From Elusimicrobia bacterium RIFCSPLOWO2_02_FULL_39_32 (GTDB taxonomy: Bacteria; Elusimicrobiota; Elusimicrobia; 2-02-FULL-39-32): DNA of 64,000 nucleotides. Below, in pieces: positions 58,824 to 64,000 of the stretch. The notes beneath the pieces are model-generated. The model was not told the DNA's origin, ran no database searches, and worked only from the letters and a program-made list of their open reading frames with translations. Location of the stretch: assembly GCA_001800135.1 (NCBI GenBank), contig MGUU01000013.1, forward strand, positions 1 to 64,000. The letters run 5' to 3'. Both the position numbers and the translations under genes were made by a program. Position 1 is the stretch's first letter; each line of letters opens with the position of its first letter.

Positions 58824-61694
58824 ATGAAAAAATTAAATTCAATTCTTTTTTATTTTTTGGTAGGGATGACTCTACTTGCCCTACCCTCTAATCAGAAACT
58901 CTATGCTGAGCCTGTAGATAATCTTCGACATACTCTAATTAGTTCAGATACCCTTACTCTGCAATGGCAAAATCAAGGTGGAAAATCATATGTGGTAGTT
59001 CTTTCTTCAGTTCCTGGATTTTCAACTGTTATTTCTTCCAAAACAAGCGGTAAAAATCAGCACACGACCTCATTTTACGAACTGCAGCCCAATACTTCTT
59101 ATACTACGTTTGTTAAAGTTTCAGTGGACCCGGATTCAAATTACGTTGCTTTATCTACTTACACCTATCCAGTCTCTCCAGGTTTAACTGAATTTCAAAT
59201 CTTTACTACTTCAGCTTCATTTAATCTTCACAGCGGTTTAAATAACCTCTTAGGCATCTCTGGATCAGCCACCTCTTTAACTCTAGATATCTCTACAGGA
59301 AACAGTGAAGACTTTAATATCTCATTGTCCTCAAGCGGGAAAGCGATCGCCACAAATACCACATTGGTTCTTTCTGAATTGATCCCGAACACTAACTATG
59401 CCTTTCAAGCTAGAGCAACTGGCTTCACAAATTTTTCTAGTTCCGCAACGACCGTTATTACATCTACCACCACTTTGGCGCAACCTCCAACTTTAACAGG
59501 GTTCAAAGTCTTCTCAACTTCCATTTCTATTATCTTAGGCAATAACAGCAATCCCATTGGCACAACTCTTATGGTTTCTACTGGCTCTGATGGAAATTAT
59601 AATGTCAATCACTCTTTAATTAGCAGCGTTTCAGGAGAAAATACGACCCTTACAATTTCTGATCTAAGTCCACAAACCGCTTACAGCTTTCAAGCCGCAG
59701 TCTTGGGCAGCGCAGAAAATGCATCTACTCAGACGATTAGTGTAACTGATTCTACAACCACTTACGCTGCAGTTCCTGGCACGAATTTTTTTAATAATGT
59801 ATATAGCACCTCCTTTACTGTAAGCTGGGGTACTAACGGTAACCCTCTCATCCCTCCAACAACCTATGAACTTTATATTTCAACAGCAAATGATTTTTCC
59901 TCATTTTTAACCCACCTAACTACTTCAACACAAAATACATTTATCGGCCTCATTCCAAACACTGCTTACTTCTTCAAAACAGCTGCATTCAGCAAAAATG
60001 GGGAGTTAAGTGGTTTCAATCCAGAAATTTCTACTATCACATCACCATCTAACTTAACGCCTGCTGGACCTGGGAATTTTAAAGTAACAGCTATTGGGAT
60101 TTCAAGCATTACTTTTTCCTGGAGCGATAACTCTGAAAATGAAGAACAATTTAGAATTTTAAATTCTACAAACGGTTTTTATGCGACCCTGCCAGCAAAT
60201 ACCACATCATTCTCTCTCACAGGCCTTTCTCCAAACCAATTTATTCAAGCAAGAATTTCTGCCTTTAACAGTATGGGAAGTTCTACAAATACTGTTGCCA
60301 TCAGCAGCCATACGCTCGCTGCTCCTCCTGACAATTTAATTCTAATAAATGTCAGAAGAAAAAAAATCACGCTTTCTTGGAACTCGAATTCTAATCCATC
60401 TACGGTCATCTATGAAATAAGCCAGTCTAAAGATAATTTCAGTTCCCAAATTTCAACCCCAATTTCATTTTCCTTATTGTCATCCACTTCTTCCGCTTCT
60501 GTTTCAAACTTAACTCCAGGAGGAACCTACTATTTTAGAGTGCGCGCGCAAAATAACGATGGAACAGCTACTTCTTTCAGTAATATCATAAGCACTCAAA
60601 CTCTTCTAACAGAAACCATCATCACATCCAATGAGAGTGACGATTCCGGAGATATATCTCTCACAGCAGACCCTGGGATCACTATTACCAACAACACTCT
60701 TGCGGATGGAAGAACAGAACAGATTTTTGTTGCCACACAATCCGCTAGAGTTTCTTATTCAAATGGGATTCAACTCCAACTGCCCATGGGCTCAAAAACA
60801 ACTATAATCGCATCCAAAAATTCTTTACAAATCACAAGCACCCAAACCATTCCAATGGAACATGATGGAATCAATATGGATTTGCCTTCAGGAAGCCACA
60901 TTTTTCAAATCTCTCTAAACTCCTTTACTCTTGACTTGGATCCCTCAATTCCTCAAATTACCAAAGCCACACTTTCCACTGAAAGAACTAAAACGCTTTT
61001 GATCGGACTAGAGCTGCCTCAAGGCAAACTTAAAACTTCAATTCCACCTAATATCATGAAAGAAAATGTAGAGATGGAAATAAAAGCTCTAGATCAATTT
61101 CCTCCGATTACTTCTTTTGCCTCTCCTTTGTTTGGTCAAAGCCTTTTAAAAGCTCCATCTACATTAAAAGCTTTAGGAATAGGTCTTGAATTAAATACCA
61201 ACAAAAACATTCAACCCTCTCAACCAATTGAAATCACTTTCCAATATCGCAGTCAAGATATCACAGGCACTGACCCAGAAACTTTGGTGATTACCCGCTA
61301 TGAAGATTCAGTTCAAAGATGGCTTACTATTCCCAGTGTTATAAATCATTCCTCACAAACAGTTACAGGGACTGCAAAACACTTAAGCAAATTCCAATTA
61401 ATGGCTTTAGCTCCGTCCACAGATATTGATCACCCGCAAGTCTATCCTAACCCTTTGCGTTTGCATAAAGGCCAAACAGAAATGACCTTTACAAATTTAA
61501 CTGCTCATTCCACCATCAAAATTTATACCTACGCGGGAGAGCTGGTTCGGGAATTAAAAACAGATTCTACCGGAACCATTCGCTGGGACGCTAAAAATTC
61601 TTATGGCGAAAAAGTAGGAAGCGACATTTATATTGTCTTGATTGAAGGCATTGGTAATGCAAGAAAGAAAATGAAAATAGCAGTAGAGAAATAA
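58824..61694 (+). CDS. Secreted fibronectin type III protein with FlgD-like C-terminal domain
   Basis: 956 residues. Signal peptide (ILFYFLVGMTLLALPSNQKLYA), then about six FN3 domains recognised by the LTLQWQNQ... and 'L.PNT.Y.F...A' strand pairs (LIPNTNYAFQARA, LIPNTAYFFKTAA, LTPGGTYYFRVRA). A beta-rich region (about 600-860) follows, and a C-terminal FlgD-like Ig domain (IKIYTYAGELVREL...IRWDAKNSYGEKVGSDIYIVLI), the type of end used as a sorting domain in type IX-like secretion. It is very rich in Ser and Thr. Behind a cyclic-dinucleotide riboswitch and CRP site it is probably an adhesin or matrix protein. The PorV-like gene starts 1 nt after it. GGAG is the ribosome binding site. Confidence 0.85.
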   Translation: MKKLNSILFYFLVGMTLLALPSNQKLYAEPVDNLRHTLISSDTLTLQWQNQGGKSYVVVLSSVPGFSTVISSKTSGKNQHTTSFYELQPNTSYTTFVKVSVDPDSNYVALSTYTYPVSPGLTEFQIFTTSASFNLHSGLNNLLGISGSATSLTLDISTGNSEDFNISLSSSGKAIATNTTLVLSELIPNTNYAFQARATGFTNFSSSATTVITSTTTLAQPPTLTGFKVFSTSISIILGNNSNPIGTTLMVSTGSDGNYNVNHSLISSVSGENTTLTISDLSPQTAYSFQAAVLGSAENASTQTISVTDSTTTYAAVPGTNFFNNVYSTSFTVSWGTNGNPLIPPTTYELYISTANDFSSFLTHLTTSTQNTFIGLIPNTAYFFKTAAFSKNGELSGFNPEISTITSPSNLTPAGPGNFKVTAIGISSITFSWSDNSENEEQFRILNSTNGFYATLPANTTSFSLTGLSPNQFIQARISAFNSMGSSTNTVAISSHTLAAPPDNLILINVRRKKITLSWNSNSNPSTVIYEISQSKDNFSSQISTPISFSLLSSTSSASVSNLTPGGTYYFRVRAQNNDGTATSFSNIISTQTLLTETIITSNESDDSGDISLTADPGITITNNTLADGRTEQIFVATQSARVSYSNGIQLQLPMGSKTTIIASKNSLQITSTQTIPMEHDGINMDLPSGSHIFQISLNSFTLDLDPSIPQITKATLSTERTKTLLIGLELPQGKLKTSIPPNIMKENVEMEIKALDQFPPITSFASPLFGQSLLKAPSTLKALGIGLELNTNKNIQPSQPIEITFQYRSQDITGTDPETLVITRYEDSVQRWLTIPSVINHSSQTVTGTAKHLSKFQLMALAPSTDIDHPQVYPNPLRLHKGQTEMTFTNLTAHSTIKIYTYAGELVRELKTDSTGTIRWDAKNSYGEKVGSDIYIVLIEGIGNARKKMKIAVEK

Positions 61695-61695
61695 A

Positions 61696-62643
61696 ATGAA
61701 AAAATTATTAATCTTAATCTTGTTTCCAATTTTAGGATTTAATCCTGAGATTCTTCATGCCTTTGGCAGAAGATTTGTAGGGACTACCAGCGCTCAATTC
61801 TTAAAATTAGGAGTGAATGCCCGAGCCATTGCAATGGGTGAGGCATATTCTGCTGTCAGCGATGGTTCTGACTCCATCTATTGGAATCCCGCAGGATTAG
61901 ATAAAGTTGAAAAACATTCTCTCTCGCTCATGCACGCGGTTTACCTGCAAGAAATTTTTTATGATTTTGCTTCCTATGCAAAACGCTTTGGAAAAATTGG
62001 AACCCTTGGATTGGGGATTCAATACCTGAACGCGGGTTCAATTGACCAAACAGATGAGTTTGGAACCAATGTGGGGACATTCCAACCCTCGCATACCGCC
62101 TTAAGCATCGGCTGGGCAATGAAACTTCTGGAAATGGAATTCCTGGAAGAAAAAAATGAATTTAGTCTAGGAGTTTCTGCTAAACTGATCCAATCAAGAA
62201 TCATTGAAACTGCCTATGCAGGAGCCTTAGATTTAGGAATTCTTTGGAGCCCGGTTGAGAAATGCTGGGTAGGAATCGCTGCTCAAAATATTGGACCGTC
62301 TTTTAAATTTAAAAACGAACTGGATCACCTGCCCTTAAACTTTAAGATTGGATCTTCCTATCAAGTGAGTGATCCTTTTATCCTGGCTCTAGATATTAAT
62401 TTTCCACGAGACAATGATCCCAACATGGGTCTTGGAATAGAATATAAAAAAAAGATTACTCAAGACTTTTCCATGGCGGGCAGAACTGGATTTAACTCTA
62501 GAAACACCCCGGATATAAGCGGCCTTTCTTCCATTAGCGCCGGGGTAGGATTCAACTTAAAAAATAATGAGATTGATTTTGCCTGGGTTCCTTTTGGCGA
62601 CTTAGGTCACACCTACCGCGTCAGTTACTCTAAAAAATTCTGA
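61696..62643 (+). CDS. PorV/PorQ-family outer-membrane protein
   Basis: 315 residues. Signal peptide (MKKLLILILFPILGFNPEILHAF), then the PorV/PorQ (UPF0164-like) signature TSAQFLKLGVNARAIAMGEAYSAVSDGSDSIYWNPAGLDKVEKHSLSLMH, followed by strands of a FadL-like barrel and a terminal Phe (YRVSYSKKF). PorV shuttles cargo carrying C-terminal sorting domains from the type IX translocon to the surface. Pairing with the FlgD-domain protein in one operon suggests that the two work together, though no other type IX genes are in the window. Confidence 0.88.
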   Translation: MKKLLILILFPILGFNPEILHAFGRRFVGTTSAQFLKLGVNARAIAMGEAYSAVSDGSDSIYWNPAGLDKVEKHSLSLMHAVYLQEIFYDFASYAKRFGKIGTLGLGIQYLNAGSIDQTDEFGTNVGTFQPSHTALSIGWAMKLLEMEFLEEKNEFSLGVSAKLIQSRIIETAYAGALDLGILWSPVEKCWVGIAAQNIGPSFKFKNELDHLPLNFKIGSSYQVSDPFILALDINFPRDNDPNMGLGIEYKKKITQDFSMAGRTGFNSRNTPDISGLSSISAGVGFNLKNNEIDFAWVPFGDLGHTYRVSYSKKF

Positions 62644-62653
62644 TCCTTAAAGG

Positions 62654-62698
62654 TCAAACCCGAAACTTGGCTATGAAAATGGAATACGCGGTTTTAAC
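62654..62698. repeat. Dispersed ~45 bp intergenic repeat, full copy
   Basis: TCAAACCCGAAACTTGGCTA, then TGAAAATGGAATACGCGGTTTTAAC. It aligns along its length with 42334-42376, with inverted ends (AAACCCG / CGGTTTTAA). Confidence 0.6.
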
Positions 62699-63611
62699 TT
62701 CCTTTGCTTGTTTTAACTTCGTATTTTTTTCCATCTGTAATAATTTGGATTGTTCCATCCTGGTCTGTTCTATAAATTTTTACTCCTAAATCATTAAAAC
62801 GATTAAGGATGAGAGCATGCGGGTGTCCAAATGGATTCTTAACTCCGCAAGAAAGTAGCGCCACTTCCGGGTCAACGCGCATTAAAAAAACCATGGTGGA
62901 AGAAGTCTTAGATCCATGATGCGCAACTTTTAAAATTTTGGACTTTAATTTTCTTTTTAATTTTTTTGCCAGAACTTCTTCCGTTTCCTTTTCAATATCC
63001 CCTGTAAAAAGAAAAGAGACGCTCTTATAAGTTAACTTTAAAACAATGGAACGATTGTTAACATTATTCTTCTCTTCAATATTCGGGGCAAGTTCTTTAG
63101 TCGGCGCAAGGATTTCTATTTTTAAAGAACGCTCCCAATTTAATTTGTCTTTTTCCTTCACTATCTTATACTCTACCCCATTCTTTTCTAACTGAGATAG
63201 AAGTTTTATGTATGGTGGAGCTCGGGTTTTAATCCCAGAATCCATGAATTGTTTGACCTTAAAATTCTCCAATACTGTAAAAGTTCCACCGTAATGGTCT
63301 AAATGCGGATGCGTAATTAAAATTCCATCTAAAAATGCGATCTTATTAAATTTAAGGAAAGGAACAACCGCTTCTTTCCCAGCATCAAAAGATCCGCCAA
63401 AAAGCGTTTCATTGGGACCCGTATCAATCAGATAGGTTTTGCCTTTTGGGGTTTGAATAACTATTGAATCTCCTTGACCTGCAGCCAGCAGTGTGACAAT
63501 CAGATTTTTATTTTTTGAGGATTGAGCTAGGCAGGGATTCTCCTGAATGAAAATCCCAATAAGAAGAATGGAAAAAATAAAAAACTTTAAATATTTTTTT
63601 ATGATTTGCAA
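62694..63611 (-). CDS. ComEC/Rec2-like metallo-beta-lactamase-fold protein
   Basis: Metallo-beta-lactamase domain with THPHLDHYGG (H-x-H-x-D-H), FTGDIEKETEE (Asp) and VAHHGSKTSS, the pattern of the C-terminal domain of competence protein ComEC and stand-alone homologues. The track start 63734 overlaps lspA; the only likely start before the signal-like segment (YLKFFIFSILLIGIFIQENPCLA) is TTG 63611, giving ~305 residues, but no ribosome binding site is clear. It is exported and lacks the ComEC channel. It may degrade extracellular DNA or act on another phosphodiester. Confidence 0.8.
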   Translation of the reverse strand: MQIIKKYLKFFIFSILLIGIFIQENPCLAQSSKNKNLIVTLLAAGQGDSIVIQTPKGKTYLIDTGPNETLFGGSFDAGKEAVVPFLKFNKIAFLDGILITHPHLDHYGGTFTVLENFKVKQFMDSGIKTRAPPYIKLLSQLEKNGVEYKIVKEKDKLNWERSLKIEILAPTKELAPNIEEKNNVNNRSIVLKLTYKSVSFLFTGDIEKETEEVLAKKLKRKLKSKILKVAHHGSKTSSTMVFLMRVDPEVALLSCGVKNPFGHPHALILNRFNDLGVKIYRTDQDGTIQIITDGKKYEVKTSKGS

Positions 63612-63673
63612 GAATACACTTGTTGGATAATAGTTACTTTTGATTTGTTTGATAAAGACTAGCCCAAACAATT

Positions 63674-64000
63674 TTAGATGGTTGTGGGGGTCGGTTTCAT
63701 TTGAGATAAAGCCAAAATAAATGCTCCCACACAAATAGATGAATCAGCGACATTAAAACTAGGCCAATGATAAGATCCAACAAAAAAATCAAGAAAATCA
63801 ATTACGCTGCCATATGAAACCCGATCAAAAAGGTTACCAAGAGCGCCGCCTAAAATAAGACTAAGCGCAATTTTTTCTTTTAAAACCCCTATTTTTGTCC
63901 GATCCCAATAAGCTAAAAGAGCAAAAAGCAACAGCAATAAGATTGAAGAAAGAAAGATAAAAAATAAATTGTTATTCTGCCCTAAACCAAAAGCAACCCC
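63674..64000 (-). CDS. lspA: Lipoprotein signal peptidase LspA (5' end beyond window)
   Basis: The frame stays open to the window edge; reading from 64000 it gives [11 protein letters not shown]..., the conserved LspA segment. [23 protein letters not shown] and [18 protein letters not shown] contain the two catalytic Asp residues (FDR, NVADS). Three hydrophobic helices are visible. It cleaves signal peptides of lipidated prolipoproteins. The track's 63937 start is internal. Confidence 0.95.
   Translation of the reverse strand, partial: GVAFGLGQNNNLFFIFLSSILLLLLFALLAYWDRTKIGVLKEKIALSLILGGALGNLFDRVSYGSVIDFLDFFVGSYHWPSFNVADSSICVGAFILALSQMKPTPTTI

Noticed and set aside
62694-63734. Full-length ComEC channel protein
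   Set aside because: Only the metallo-beta-lactamase domain and one hydrophobic segment are present; the track's N-terminal part overlaps lspA.
1-64000. CRISPR array, insertion sequence or prophage
   Set aside because: No regularly spaced direct repeats, no transposase or integrase other than the housekeeping XerC, and no phage structural genes were found.

Overview
The window is one contiguous stretch of an AT-rich, Gram-negative bacterial chromosome. It is densely coded, with many 4-30 nt gene overlaps, and carries seven tRNA genes. The outer-membrane inventory includes AsmA, a TolC/RND pump, several beta-barrels, a LolA-like/ABC operon, and a PorV-like protein beside a fibronectin-III protein with a FlgD-like C-terminal domain. 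Together with an NTT-type carrier fused to HEAT repeats, two-subunit GlyRS (glyQ/glyS) and CoaX, this resembles deep uncultured lineages of the Omnitrophota/Elusimicrobiota kind. That placement is inference from gene content, not from a marker-gene tree.

Layout. 0.2-4.5 kb: tRNA-Ser(CGA), AsmA protein, soluble PAS histidine kinase, tRNA-Ser(GGA). 4.5-7.3 kb: a small accessory island (Fic AMPylator, DUF3800-like protein, ORF6N protein) directly behind that tRNA. 7.3-9.3 kb: pterin dehydratase, Rieske ferredoxin, tRNA-Arg and an unknown barrel-like exported protein, closed by a large nested hairpin. 9.4-13.3 kb (minus): LolA-like protein, FtsX-type permease, ABC ATPase and beta-barrel, a candidate trans-envelope lipid or lipoprotein route. 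13.4-17.9 kb: TolC and RND pump without an adaptor gene. 18-33.8 kb (mostly minus): housekeeping (smpB, xerC-topA-dprA, glyQS, recO, ybeY, phoH, coaX, an aspartase-like lyase, mdh) with tRNA-Leu and tRNA-Ser(TGA). 34-38.7 kb: NTT-HEAT carrier, cyclic-nucleotide-binding protein, rplM-rpsI, divergent ClpS. 38.7-51.1 kb (minus): Rieske/UrOx_N pair, suhB, hemD, rsmA, gyrA, tRNA-Glu, aroC, a short Trm112-type gene absent from the ORF track, aroE, pmbA, TPR, mutY, HAD.

51.2-58.3 kb is an iron locus. A canonical promoter overlapped by a Fur box drives fur. A second Fur box precedes a run of porin, FMN-binding protein, PepSY-type membrane protein, ApbE flavin transferase, FeoB and an iron-type DtxR regulator. 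It reads as outer-membrane entry, extracytoplasmic flavin-based ferric reduction, Fe(II) import and two layers of iron sensing.

58.3-62.6 kb holds the most striking regulation. A perfect TGTGA-N6-TCACA site abuts a TTGACA-17-TATACT promoter, followed by a GEMM-I class cyclic-dinucleotide riboswitch. The position that sets ligand choice appears to be A, as in the 3',3'-cGAMP (cAG) variant. Downstream lie the FN3/FlgD-type surface protein and its PorV-like partner. The window ends with a ComEC-like metallo-beta-lactamase protein and a partial lspA.

Recurrent themes are long perfect intergenic palindromes, a dispersed ~45 bp intergenic repeat with inverted ends, and three genes whose -10 box sits 6-8 nt before the start codon with no ribosome binding site (candidate leaderless mRNAs).
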